NCBI GenBank assembly: GCA_018660265.1
Contig: JABJKS010000038.1
Location: forward strand, 1 to 58,488
Source: Rhodospirillaceae bacterium
GTDB taxonomy: Bacteria > Pseudomonadota > Alphaproteobacteria > GCA-2731375
Reading direction: 5' to 3'
Length of the DNA stretch: 58,488 nt
A program made the translations under genes and the position numbers. The notes beneath the pieces were generated by a model. It did no database searches. It had not been told where the DNA came from and saw only the letters and a list, made by a program, of their open reading frames with translations. Numbering within the stretch: position 1 is the first letter of the stretch; every line of letters begins with the position of its first letter. Shown here piece after piece: positions 1-7,838 of the stretch.

Positions 1-1278
1 CAGATCGGCGAAGGCACCCGGACGAACTTCGCCGCGATCCATAAAGCCGAATTGTGCTGCCGGCAAACCGGTCATGCGATGCACGGCGGCCTCCAAAGGC
101 ATCAGACCCAGATCGCGCGCGTAATGGCCCAGAACCCTGGGGAAGGTGCCCCATAATCTGGGGTGGGGATACAAATCGTCTGGGATGCCGTCGGATCCGA
201 TCATGGCACCGGGATATGACAGCACCCGTTGCACATCTTCCTCGTCCAGTTGGAAATAGATCGCGCCGCCGGGGCACAGGGCTTCCGCCGCCTCCGCTGG
301 CGTCATATCCATTTCAACTGCCAATTCCGCCAGATCCCGGCCACGAATATCGGGCCGGGGCTTGGACCAGGTGATCAGAACCTTCCGCGCCCGGCTGACC
401 AAATGGGGCAGGATCATGGTGGAAGAGGCATGGTAGGGATAGACGTCCAGGGTCAGGCGCTGTTGGCTTTGAAATTTCTCGATCAGGGGCAGGGTCTGTT
501 TGGTTTTACCAAAATTGTCCAACCCCGCCGCCTTGTGGTGAGAGATTACCACCTGCACGCCTGCATCCCGGCCGATTTGGGCCACTTCCTCCAACGCATC
601 CATGACCTTATCCGCCTCGTCCCGGATATGGGCTGTATAGATCCCGTCTTTGGCCGCCATGACAGAGGCAACGGCGGTGACTTCCTCTGTCTTGGCATTC
701 TGTGCCGGCGGGTAAAACAATCCCGACGACATGCCCAGGGCACCTTCATCAATGCAGTCCCGCAGGCTGTCCTGCATGGCACCTATTTCAGCGTCCGTGG
801 CGGCGCGGTTCAGATCATCCATTACGCCATAGCGCAGGGATGAATGGCCCACCAACATCGCAGCGTTCAGGGCCGCCGGAGTGCGCTCCAGGCCGTCCAA
901 ATAATCCCCAGCCGAGGCAAATTTCAAATCTTCCCGGTCCTGCCACAACGAGAACGGAAATTGCTCCGGCCCATAGTTTTTCCACGGAGCCAGGGAAAAG
1001 CCACAATTGCCCACCACCACGGATGTCACGCCCTGGCTGGCTTTTGGTGCCATGTCCGGGTGGGTGAACAGATAGCGGTCATCGTGGGTATGGACATCGA
1101 TGAAACCCGGCGCGACGACTTGATCCTGGGCATCGATGTCCGTGCTGGCTGACATAGCGCCTAAATCACCGACGGCTGTGATCCGATCATTAGAAACCGC
1201 GACGTCAGCTCTGACGGCAGCGGCACCGGTGCCATCGATCACTGTGCCGTTGCGGATGATGACGTCGGCGCTGGTCAT
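1..1278 (-). CDS. N-acyl-D-amino-acid deacylase (D-aminoacylase) family amidohydrolase, 3' end outside window
   Basis: A continuous reading frame runs from ATG at 1278 off the left edge (426 codons seen, no stop). The translation begins MTSADVIIRNGTVIDGTG, the usual urease-superfamily amidohydrolase start. It contains HTHDD (His63/His65, metal binding), GNCGFSLAP (Cys92, diagnostic of D-aminoacylases), a VVISHHK motif and GSDGIPDD (the catalytic-Asp region). Known family members hydrolyse N-acyl-D-amino acids, or act as dihydroorotase-like or D-glutamate deacylases; the substrate cannot be read from sequence. The start lies only 3 nt beyond the carA stop on the same strand, so the two are probably cotranscribed and may be translationally coupled. 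This frame is easily missed because its stop is outside the window; the plus-strand ORFs over it are shadows. Confidence 0.88.
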   Translation of the reverse strand, partial: MTSADVIIRNGTVIDGTGAAAVRADVAVSNDRITAVGDLGAMSASTDIDAQDQVVAPGFIDVHTHDDRYLFTHPDMAPKASQGVTSVVVGNCGFSLAPWKNYGPEQFPFSLWQDREDLKFASAGDYLDGLERTPAALNAAMLVGHSSLRYGVMDDLNRAATDAEIGAMQDSLRDCIDEGALGMSSGLFYPPAQNAKTEEVTAVASVMAAKDGIYTAHIRDEADKVMDALEEVAQIGRDAGVQVVISHHKAAGLDNFGKTKQTLPLIEKFQSQQRLTLDVYPYHASSTMILPHLVSRARKVLITWSKPRPDIRGRDLAELAVEMDMTPAEAAEALCPGGAIYFQLDEEDVQRVLSYPGAMIGSDGIPDDLYPHPRLWGTFPRVLGHYARDLGLMPLEAAVHRMTGLPAAQFGFMDRGEVRPGAFADL

Positions 1279-1281
1279 GTT

Positions 1282-2472
1282 TTAGGCTGCCATTAGATCG
1301 ATGAAGCGCTGAAACAGGTAATGGCTGTCCTGTGGCCCGGGGGAGGCTTCGGGATGATACTGCACCGAAAAGATCGGTTGACCCGTCACCCGGATGCCTT
1401 CGAGGGAGCCATCAAAGAGAGAGGTATGGGTTTCCACCACGCCACTGGGCAGGCTGTCCCGTTGGACAACGAAGCCGTGGTTCTGCGAGGTGATCTCTAC
1501 CTTGCCCGTAGCCAGGTCCTTGACCGGCTGGTTGGCACCGCGATGACCTTGATGCATCTTTTCCGTCGCGGCACCAAGGGCGAGAGAGAGGATCTGATGG
1601 CCCAGGCAGATGCCGAAAATTGGCTTGCGTGATTTAATCAGACCCTGAACCTCTGCCACCGCATATCGCCCCGTGGCTGCCGGATCGCCGGGCCCGTTGG
1701 AGAGAAAGATACCATCCGGGTTCAGGGCCAGGATATCTTCCGCACTTGTCGATGCGGGGACCACCGTGACCTTGCATTTGGCGGCGGCGAGGCAGCGCAG
1801 AATATTGCGCTTAATGCCATAGTCCACGGCCACCACGTGATAGTCCGGGTTTTCCAGACGGCCATAGCCAAGGCCCAGCTGCCATTGGGTTTCATCCCAG
1901 GAATAACTTTGTTTGCAGGTTACTTCCGCCGCCAGATCCATGCCCTCAAGGCTGGGCCAGGCAGCAGCCTTTGCCTGTAGGGCAGGGATGTCAAAGGTGC
2001 CGTCGGGGCTGTGGCAGACAACGCCGCTGGGGGCGCCATCATCCCGGATCAGGCGGGTCAGGGCGCGGGTGTCGATACCGGCGATGCCCGGTAAATCATG
2101 CTTCACCAGCCAGGCGTTCAAATTGATCTGGGCCCGATGGTTTGATGGCTGGGTGATATCGGCGCGCAGAACCACGCCGCGCGCGGCGGGGTTCAATGTC
2201 TCAATATCCTCTTCATTGGCCCCCACATTGCCGATATGAGGAAAGGTAAAGGTGATGATCTGACCGGCATAGCTGGGATCGGTCAGAATTTCCTGATAGC
2301 CGGTCATGGAGGTGTTGAAGCAAACTTCACCGGCAGCATCGGTTGCAGCGCCAATGCCCTGGCCCCAAAAGATCCGGCCATTGCCCAGAACCAGGGCTGC
2401 GGTGGCCCAATCCGGTGCTTTCTCCTGGGCGGGCACCTTTGCGGTGTCGGCGCTGTTTTCTTGACTGTTCAT
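1282..2472 (-). CDS. carA: Carbamoyl-phosphate synthase small (glutaminase) subunit
   Basis: CarA hydrolyses glutamine and channels ammonia to CarB for carbamoyl phosphate, feeding pyrimidine and arginine synthesis. The N-terminal CPSase small-chain domain starts at LVLGNGRIFWGQG. The C-terminal class I glutamine amidotransferase domain shows FLSNGPGDP, the nucleophile elbow FGICLGHQ (Cys) and YHPEASPGP (catalytic His/Glu). The frame is open back to a TTG at 2574; in-frame ATGs lie at 2517 and 2472. I chose 2472 (396 aa) because it gives the usual family length, but 2517 is also possible and no strong Shine-Dalgarno sequence separates them. carB is not in the window. The gene is divergent from yqeY across an AT-rich spacer and is followed after 3 nt by the deacylase gene. 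Confidence 0.93.
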   Translation of the reverse strand: MNSQENSADTAKVPAQEKAPDWATAALVLGNGRIFWGQGIGAATDAAGEVCFNTSMTGYQEILTDPSYAGQIITFTFPHIGNVGANEEDIETLNPAARGVVLRADITQPSNHRAQINLNAWLVKHDLPGIAGIDTRALTRLIRDDGAPSGVVCHSPDGTFDIPALQAKAAAWPSLEGMDLAAEVTCKQSYSWDETQWQLGLGYGRLENPDYHVVAVDYGIKRNILRCLAAAKCKVTVVPASTSAEDILALNPDGIFLSNGPGDPAATGRYAVAEVQGLIKSRKPIFGICLGHQILSLALGAATEKMHQGHRGANQPVKDLATGKVEITSQNHGFVVQRDSLPSGVVETHTSLFDGSLEGIRVTGQPIFSVQYHPEASPGPQDSHYLFQRFIDLMAA

Positions 2473-2624
2473 GGTTGTTGCGGCTCCGGGCGTGCCTGCG
2501 GGGGTATCTGCGGACATCGCGATAGGGGTGGGCAAATTGGCGCGGAGATTAAGCAAATGCCGGGTCCCCGTCAAGCGTCGACCATAATAAAATAATTAAC
2601 AAAATCAATGACTTAGAATTATCG

Positions 2625-2639
2625 CATCCTGCCAGGATG
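2625..2639. promoter_or_regulatory. Palindrome in the carA/yqeY divergent spacer
   Basis: CATCCTG-C-CAGGATG is a perfect 7-bp inverted repeat around one base, in the spacer between divergent carA and yqeY and next to an AT-rich run (2582-2620). It could be an operator, but it could also be chance; no family match is recognised. Confidence 0.25.
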
Positions 2640-2641
2640 GA

Positions 2642-2670
2642 TTGCCATTTGGAAGATTATCCACTATCCT
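2642..2670 (+). promoter_or_regulatory. Candidate sigma-70 promoter of yqeY
   Basis: TTGCCA (2642-2647), a 17-nt spacer and TATCCT (2665-2670) fit a housekeeping promoter with optimal spacing. Predicted transcription would begin near 2677. That is downstream of the first in-frame ATG (2637) of the long yqeY frame, so it supports the GTG start at 2739. Confidence 0.5.
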
Positions 2671-2738
2671 TCTGCCCCAGCAAAGAACATTGCATTGAAG
2701 ACAGCGAAAAGCTCAACAACAAGTACGGGGACGAAGCG

Positions 2739-3194
2739 GTGCGCGAGCAACTGAAGGACATGCTGACAACGGCCATGAAGGCTGGGGAAAAGCGCCGGGT
2801 CGCCACGCTTCGCCTGATCCTGGCGGCAATCAAGGACCGGGATATCGCCAACCGGACCGACGGCGCGGGGGAGATTGTCAGTGATGATGAAATCCTGTCG
2901 ATCCTGCAAAAAATGATCAAGCAACGGCGCGAATCGACCGCATTGTATCTGGAAGGCGGTCGTATGGAGTTGGCGGAACAGGAAGAACAGGAAATTGCCA
3001 TTATCGAAGAGTTCCTGCCGGAACAGATCGGCGGTGATGAGATGGCAGCGGCCATTGCCGCAGTGGTGGCCGATTGCGGCGCGACGAGCCTGAAAGATAT
3101 GGGCGGTGTCATGGCGGCACTGAAAGAGCGTTACGCCGGGCGCATGGATTTTGGCCGGGCGGCGGGGCAGGTTAAAGGTCTGCTGGGCGGCTAG
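2739..3194 (+). CDS. yqeY: GatB/YqeY family protein
   Basis: A 151-residue protein whose body (REQLKDMLTTAMKAGEKRR, then TLRLILAAIKDRD, EEFLPEQI and GGVMAALKERY) is the YqeY fold, related to the C-terminal tRNA-binding domain of GatB. It may play an auxiliary role in tRNA amidation, but its biochemical function is not firmly established. The frame is open from ATG 2637, but those first 34 codons do not resemble the family and contain a likely promoter. GTG 2739 has a Shine-Dalgarno-like CGGGGA 7 nt upstream and gives the family's normal length. It precedes dnaG and rpoD, a common alphaproteobacterial order. Confidence 0.9.
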   Translation: MREQLKDMLTTAMKAGEKRRVATLRLILAAIKDRDIANRTDGAGEIVSDDEILSILQKMIKQRRESTALYLEGGRMELAEQEEQEIAIIEEFLPEQIGGDEMAAAIAAVVADCGATSLKDMGGVMAALKERYAGRMDFGRAAGQVKGLLGG

Positions 3195-3219
3195 GCTGGA
3201 TTCCGGCAGGTCCGATCGG

Positions 3220-3275
3220 CCCGATAGAGACTGCCCGATAGAGACTGCCCGATAGAGGCAGCCCGATAAAGGCGA
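3220..3275. repeat. Four 14-bp tandem repeats ahead of dnaG
   Basis: Units: CCCGATAGAGACTG (3220-3233), the same again (3234-3247), CCCGATAGAGGCAG (3248-3261) and CCCGATAAAGGCGA (3262-3275). They fill the yqeY-dnaG gap. The last, diverged unit contains AAAGG (3268-3272), which sits as the Shine-Dalgarno sequence 7 nt before the dnaG ATG. Confidence 0.9.
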
Positions 3276-3279
3276 TGGC

Positions 3280-5157
3280 ATGGCGATACCGGAGCATTTT
3301 ATAAATGAATTGCGCAGCCGCGTCGGGCTGGTGGATCTGGTTGCCCGGCGGGTGAAGCTGACAAAGCGGGGCCGGGAACATACGGGCCTGTGCCCCTTCC
3401 ACAATGAAAAGACGCCGTCCTTTACCGTCAACGACGACAAGGGTTTCTATCACTGTTTTGGCTGCAGCGCCCATGGTGGTGCCATTGACTTCATCATGGC
3501 GACCGAGGGGCTGACATTCCCCGAAACTGTGGAGCGGCTGGCGGCTGACGTTGGCATGGAAGTCCCCCGTTCGGCACCCCGTGACCGGGAGGCGGAGGAG
3601 CGTCGGAAAAGTCTTTATGACGTCTGCCAGATTGCCGCCGATTGGTTTGAGGGGCAGTTGAACGGTATGGCCGGCAGGGACGCCTTGAGTTACGTGCAGG
3701 GCCGGGGCCTGACGCCTGCGACTATGGCGCGCTTTCACCTTGGTTACGCGCCAGAGGGGCGCAACGCCATGAAGCGCACATTGATCGACAGGGGCATTGA
3801 GGAAGCGCAGTTGATCGAGGCGGGATTGTTGATCGCGCCCGAGGACGGCGGTGAAAGCTATGACCGTTTTCGCAATCGCCTGATGTTTCCCATAACAGAC
3901 GCCCGCGAGCGTGTCGTGGCCTTTGGTGGCCGGGCCCTCGGCGAGCAGCGGGCGAAATACCTTAATTCGCCGGAGACGCCGATCTTTCACAAGGGAGATC
4001 TGCTGTACAATCTGGCCAATGCGCGCAAACCGGCACGCGATGACGATGTTCTGGTGGTGGTCGAAGGTTATATGGATGTGATCGCGCTGGATCAGGCCGG
4101 TCTGCCCAATGTAGTGGCACCCTTGGGTACCGCATTGACCGAGAACCAGATGACGGCCCTGTGGCGTATTGTGGCAGAGCCCGCCCTTTGTTTTGACGGT
4201 GACGCCGCCGGCCAGCGGGCCGCCCAACGGGCCGCACAACGCTCTCTGCCGTTGTTGAAGCCGGGCCATTCCCTGCGCTTTATTGCCTTGCCTGAGGGGG
4301 ATGACCCAGACAGCCTTGTGCGGGCCAAAGGAACCGCCGCTTTCACGGATCTGCTCAATAGTGCATTGCCGCTGTCAGAAACCTTGTGGCGCATGCAGGT
4401 CGCCAACAAAAATCTTGAGACACCGGAACAGCGTGCCGGGTTGCGCAAAGACCTGCGCGATATGGTCAAGGAAATTGCGGACAGCACGGTCCGGGACTAT
4501 TATGACGATCATTTCAAGGATCGCCTGAACAAGGCGTTCGCACCATCGGGAAGCCGTTCGAATGGCACCTATAACAGGAAAGAATACGCCAAAAACCGCC
4601 ATTCCGGCAGATATCCACGGCCATTATATGCCCCGCCCATCGCGGCCCGCAGTGGCCTTGGTCAGGGCTGGAAAGCGGATACCTATCGCCGGGAACGTCT
4701 ATTGATTGCGGCGCTTTTGAACCATCCCGACCTTATCCATGAAGTTTTTGAAGACGTCGGCCAATTACATCTTTCCTCACCGGAGCTTGACAACATCCGT
4801 CGCTCAATAATAGAAAAGGCTACTTCCGACGCGCCCCTTGACCTTGAAGGCCTTCGTAACAATTTGCATAGCAGTGGAATGGCAGATGCCACCACAAAGC
4901 TATTGGCGGAATTGACGAGCCCAGGTATTGCGAAACTAGACCCGCTGGCGCGCCCGGATGCAACGTTGACGCAGGTTGTGAAGGACTGGACGAACGTTTC
5001 TCGATGGCACCAACTGGAAGAATTGCGCCATGAATTTGAGGCGGCGCAAGTCGATCTTGGTCATGATATGACCGAGGAGAAGCTGACCCAGTTTTATAAT
5101 CTGCAGGAAGCCTATAACGTAGCAAAGGCGGAAGCGATCAAGGTCGAGGATACGTGA
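3280..5157 (+). CDS. dnaG: DNA primase
   Basis: DnaG synthesises RNA primers at the replication fork and works with the DnaB helicase. The 625-residue protein shows the N-terminal CHC2 zinc-binding domain (LCPFHNEKTPSF then HCFGCSAHG), the RNA polymerase basic domain (FGGRALGEQRAKYLNSPETP), the Toprim domain (VVVEGYMDVIAL, then FDGDAAGQRAAQRA) and a C-terminal helicase-interaction region, preceded by a basic linker around residues 410-450. Length is normal. The ATG at 3280 has AAAGG 7 nt upstream, inside a tandem repeat. It lies between yqeY and rpoD, resembling the macromolecular synthesis operon. Confidence 0.97.
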   Translation: MAIPEHFINELRSRVGLVDLVARRVKLTKRGREHTGLCPFHNEKTPSFTVNDDKGFYHCFGCSAHGGAIDFIMATEGLTFPETVERLAADVGMEVPRSAPRDREAEERRKSLYDVCQIAADWFEGQLNGMAGRDALSYVQGRGLTPATMARFHLGYAPEGRNAMKRTLIDRGIEEAQLIEAGLLIAPEDGGESYDRFRNRLMFPITDARERVVAFGGRALGEQRAKYLNSPETPIFHKGDLLYNLANARKPARDDDVLVVVEGYMDVIALDQAGLPNVVAPLGTALTENQMTALWRIVAEPALCFDGDAAGQRAAQRAAQRSLPLLKPGHSLRFIALPEGDDPDSLVRAKGTAAFTDLLNSALPLSETLWRMQVANKNLETPEQRAGLRKDLRDMVKEIADSTVRDYYDDHFKDRLNKAFAPSGSRSNGTYNRKEYAKNRHSGRYPRPLYAPPIAARSGLGQGWKADTYRRERLLIAALLNHPDLIHEVFEDVGQLHLSSPELDNIRRSIIEKATSDAPLDLEGLRNNLHSSGMADATTKLLAELTSPGIAKLDPLARPDATLTQVVKDWTNVSRWHQLEELRHEFEAAQVDLGHDMTEEKLTQFYNLQEAYNVAKAEAIKVEDT

Positions 5158-5333
5158 GCTGGTTCTGAGGCGAATTTGCGGTTGAAATTTGCAGATGAAA
5201 TTTATGGGAGAATGGGCGGCTGAAAATAATTCAGTTGTAATTCTGTCCATTAAGTTATTTTTAGCGAAATTGTGCGGGTTTAGGGGCTGCAATAGCTCCC
5301 TAGGTCCCGGGGCACGAAGATAGGCGGGAATTC

Positions 5334-7538
5334 ATGGCGAAAGCACAGGTAGCGGAAAAGACGGAACGGGAAGACACGGGCGAGCAGCCATTGATCGATT
5401 CCCAGGCCGAGGCAAATCTGAAAAAGTTGATCGCGCAGGGCAAGGAGCGCGGTTACATCACCTATGATGAACTGAATGAAGCGTTGCCTCAGGAACAGGT
5501 TTCTTCCGAACAGATCGAGGATTTTATGACCTTGCTTTCGGAAATGGGCGTCAACCTGATCGAGGCGGATGACGCCGAAGAACAATCGGTCAATGGCGAG
5601 GCCACAGGGGCCAATGGCACCAACGGGGCCACAGGGACCAATGGGGCTGCCGCCGCCAGTGATAGCGACGATGATGAGACCGAGGCCGAAGATGACAGCG
5701 GCGTCGAAGCCACTGATCTGGCCGCCGCGAAAACCACCGCCGTGGCCGCCAAGCCGACGGGCAAGGACGCACCGTTGGAGCGCACGGACGACCCCGTGCG
5801 CATGTACCTGCGTGAGATGGGCAGTGTGGAGCTGTTGTCCCGCGAAGGCGAGATTGCCATTGCCAAGCGTATTGAGGCCGGCCGTGAAGCCATGATCGCC
5901 GGCATTTGCGAAAGCCCCCTGACCATCCGCGCCGTTATTGACTGGCATGATATGTTGATGGCCGGCACAGTGCTGTTGCGGGAAATCATCGATCTGGATG
6001 CCACCTATGGCGCCGGCCCGGACGGCAAAAAGAACCAGGGCATGGCCAATCATGCAAATAATCCCAACAATCCGAACAATCCCAATAACCCGAACAATCC
6101 AAATGCTGCGAACGGCGCGACAAATGGTGCGACCAACGGTGCTGGGAATGGTGCGGCAGCGCCGGCCAATGACGATACCGTAAAAGCCGAAAGCGCCGAT
6201 GACGACCAGAATGGCGAAGGCGCGGAAAAAACCGAAAACGCGGACGACGATGATGAGGATGATGAAGTCACATTGTCCCTTTCGGCGATGGAAGAAACCC
6301 TGAAGCCGGAAGTCATTGCCAAGTTTGAAAAGATTTCGAAGGTCTATAAACGCTTCAAAAAAGTCCAGGACATGCGCGTTGAAGCGGCCCTGAAACAGCA
6401 GGAGCTGACCGCAGCCCAGGAAAAACGCTACCTCAAACTGCATGAGGAACTCATCGAACTGGTCACCGGGGTTCACCTGAACAACAACCGGATTGAGGCG
6501 TTGGTTGATCAGCTATATGGCATCAACCGCCGCCTGATTGGTCTGGAAGGCCGCCTGTTGCGTCTGGCGGAATCCCGCCGTGTGCCGCGCCTGGACTTCC
6601 TCAAGCATTATCAGGGCCATGAAACGGATCCCCGCTGGGTTTCACGCGTGCGCCGCCTAAAAGGCAAGGGCTGGGCCGATTTCGCCACCAAGGAACGGGA
6701 CGAGATTAAAGTCATTCGTGGCGGCATCGTCACCGTGGCCTCTGAAACCGGTCTGCCGATCCCTGAGTACAAGCGTATTGTCGCCACCGTGCAAAAGGGT
6801 GAGCGGGAGGCGCGCCAGGCCAAGAAAGAAATGGTCGAGGCGAACCTGCGCCTGGTGATCTCCATCGCCAAGAAATACACCAACCGGGGCCTGCAATTCC
6901 TCGACCTGATCCAGGAAGGCAATATCGGCCTGATGAAGGCGGTGGATAAGTTCGAATATCGTCGCGGCTATAAATTCTCCACCTACGCCACCTGGTGGAT
7001 CCGTCAGGCGATCACCCGCTCCATCGCCGATCAGGCCCGGACCATTCGTATCCCGGTCCACATGATCGAAACCATCAACAAGCTGGCCCGCACCTCGCGC
7101 CAGATGCTGCACGAAATCGGGCGGGAGCCGACGCCGGAGGAACTGGCCGAAAAGCTGGGCATGCCTTTGGAAAAAGTCCGCAAGGTGATGAAGATCGCCA
7201 AAGAGCCCATATCGCTTGAGACCCCCATTGGCGATGAGGAAGACAGCCATTTGGGCGATTTCATCGAGGATAAGAATGCCATCCTGCCCGTGGATGCGGC
7301 GATCCATTCCAACCTGCGGGAAACCACGACCCGGGTTCTGGCCTCCCTGACGCCGCGGGAAGAACGCGTCCTGCGCATGCGCTTTGGCATCGGCATGAAC
7401 ACGGATCACACGCTGGAGGAAGTCGGCCAGCAATTCTCGGTCACCCGGGAACGTATCCGCCAGATTGAGGCGAAAGCCCTGCGCAAACTAAAACACCCCT
7501 CCCGCTCCCGCAAACTGCGCAGCTTCCTGGACACCTAA
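5334..7538 (+). CDS. rpoD: RNA polymerase primary sigma factor RpoD (sigma-70)
   Basis: A 734-residue housekeeping sigma factor. Region 1.1 is at about residues 22-85, region 1.2 begins at [13 protein letters not shown] (about 153), and the non-conserved region is long. Region 2 has [19 protein letters not shown] and [14 protein letters not shown] (promoter melting and -10 contact). Region 3 follows, and region 4.2 has [20 protein letters not shown] (-35 helix-turn-helix). Two low-complexity insertions stand out: a Gly/Asn/Ala/Thr and acidic stretch at about residues 85-125, and an Asn-Asn-Pro repeat followed by an Asn-Gly-Ala-Thr repeat at about 242-275 in the non-conserved region. The ATG at 5334 follows AGGCGGG. 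A 398-codon antisense ORF across its 5' half is a shadow. Confidence 0.98.
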   Translation: MAKAQVAEKTEREDTGEQPLIDSQAEANLKKLIAQGKERGYITYDELNEALPQEQVSSEQIEDFMTLLSEMGVNLIEADDAEEQSVNGEATGANGTNGATGTNGAAAASDSDDDETEAEDDSGVEATDLAAAKTTAVAAKPTGKDAPLERTDDPVRMYLREMGSVELLSREGEIAIAKRIEAGREAMIAGICESPLTIRAVIDWHDMLMAGTVLLREIIDLDATYGAGPDGKKNQGMANHANNPNNPNNPNNPNNPNAANGATNGATNGAGNGAAAPANDDTVKAESADDDQNGEGAEKTENADDDDEDDEVTLSLSAMEETLKPEVIAKFEKISKVYKRFKKVQDMRVEAALKQQELTAAQEKRYLKLHEELIELVTGVHLNNNRIEALVDQLYGINRRLIGLEGRLLRLAESRRVPRLDFLKHYQGHETDPRWVSRVRRLKGKGWADFATKERDEIKVIRGGIVTVASETGLPIPEYKRIVATVQKGEREARQAKKEMVEANLRLVISIAKKYTNRGLQFLDLIQEGNIGLMKAVDKFEYRRGYKFSTYATWWIRQAITRSIADQARTIRIPVHMIETINKLARTSRQMLHEIGREPTPEELAEKLGMPLEKVRKVMKIAKEPISLETPIGDEEDSHLGDFIEDKNAILPVDAAIHSNLRETTTRVLASLTPREERVLRMRFGIGMNTDHTLEEVGQQFSVTRERIRQIEAKALRKLKHPSRSRKLRSFLDT
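6057..6155 (+). repeat. In-frame 9-bp and 12-bp tandem repeats in rpoD
   Basis: Five 9-bp units coding Asn-Asn-Pro occupy 6057-6101, followed at 6111-6155 by about four 12-bp units coding Asn-Gly-Ala-Thr/Gly. They lie in the sigma-70 non-conserved region, which tolerates length variation. Confidence 0.85.
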
Positions 7539-7561
7539 GGACATTTTATGTATGCCTAGCT

Positions 7562-7628
7562 GGCCCGCTCCCCCACCCGGCCACCCAATGAGTATAATTC
7601 CATGGGTGGCCGGGTGGGGGAGCGGGCC
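7562..7628. terminator. Perfect 26-bp inverted repeat after rpoD
   Basis: Arms 7562-7587 and 7603-7628 are exact reverse complements, with a 15-nt loop. The very GC-rich stem would fold strongly on either strand. It begins 23 nt after the rpoD stop, so it probably ends or protects the rpoD transcript. No U-tract follows, so it is not a textbook intrinsic terminator; it could be a mobile palindromic element. The right arm ends 30 nt before a tRNA gene. Confidence 0.55.
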
Positions 7629-7658
7629 GGTATTGTTCCTATAAGTTTATCGAGTTAC

Positions 7659-7735
7659 GGGCCTGTAGCTCAGTTGGTTAGAGCCGGCCGCTCATAACGG
7701 TCTGGTCGCTGGTTCGAGTCCAGCCGGGCCCACCA
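7659..7735 (+). tRNA. tRNA with anticodon CAT, probably tRNA-Ile2 (lysidine-modified)
   Basis: 77 nt with encoded CCA. Acceptor GGGCCTG pairs with CGGGCCC (one G-U), D arm GCTC/GAGC, anticodon stem GGCCG/CGGTC with loop CTCATAA, and T arm CTGGTTCGAGTCCAG. Anticodon CAT leaves tRNA-Met, initiator tRNA and tRNA-Ile2 as options. C4-G69 and C5-G68 in the acceptor stem and the TGGTCGCTGGTTC stretch match known tRNA-Ile2 rather than elongator tRNA-Met, and the paired 1-72 end excludes the initiator. If so, TilS would convert C34 to lysidine to read AUA. Confidence 0.85.
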
Positions 7736-7763
7736 CCTCCTTCTCTGTTTCCCATATGACGCG

Positions 7764-7782
7764 AAGCACCCTCAGGGTGCTT
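7764..7782. terminator. Short perfect hairpin after the tRNA
   Basis: AAGCACCCT-C-AGGGTGCTT is a 9-bp palindrome 28 nt beyond the tRNA. It may define the tRNA 3' trailer or end the convergent TPR-gene transcript. There is no T-run. Confidence 0.35.
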
Positions 7783-7838
7783 AAGTTGCTGGCGCTGACG
7801 ATAAAACCAGATGGCCGGGCCGAAGAAGCTAATCTGTT

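Noticed and set aside
2637-2738. 34 extra in-frame codons before yqeY
   Set aside because: They do not resemble the family, overlap a likely promoter, and a GTG with a good ribosome binding site starts the conserved part.
3172-4269. 365-codon antisense ORF over dnaG
   Set aside because: Shadow of dnaG; lacks recognisable features and covers the tandem repeats.
5280-6476. 398-codon antisense ORF over the 5' half of rpoD
   Set aside because: Mirror of a strongly biased coding region with repeats; no family resemblance, no ribosome binding site, and rpoD itself is certain.
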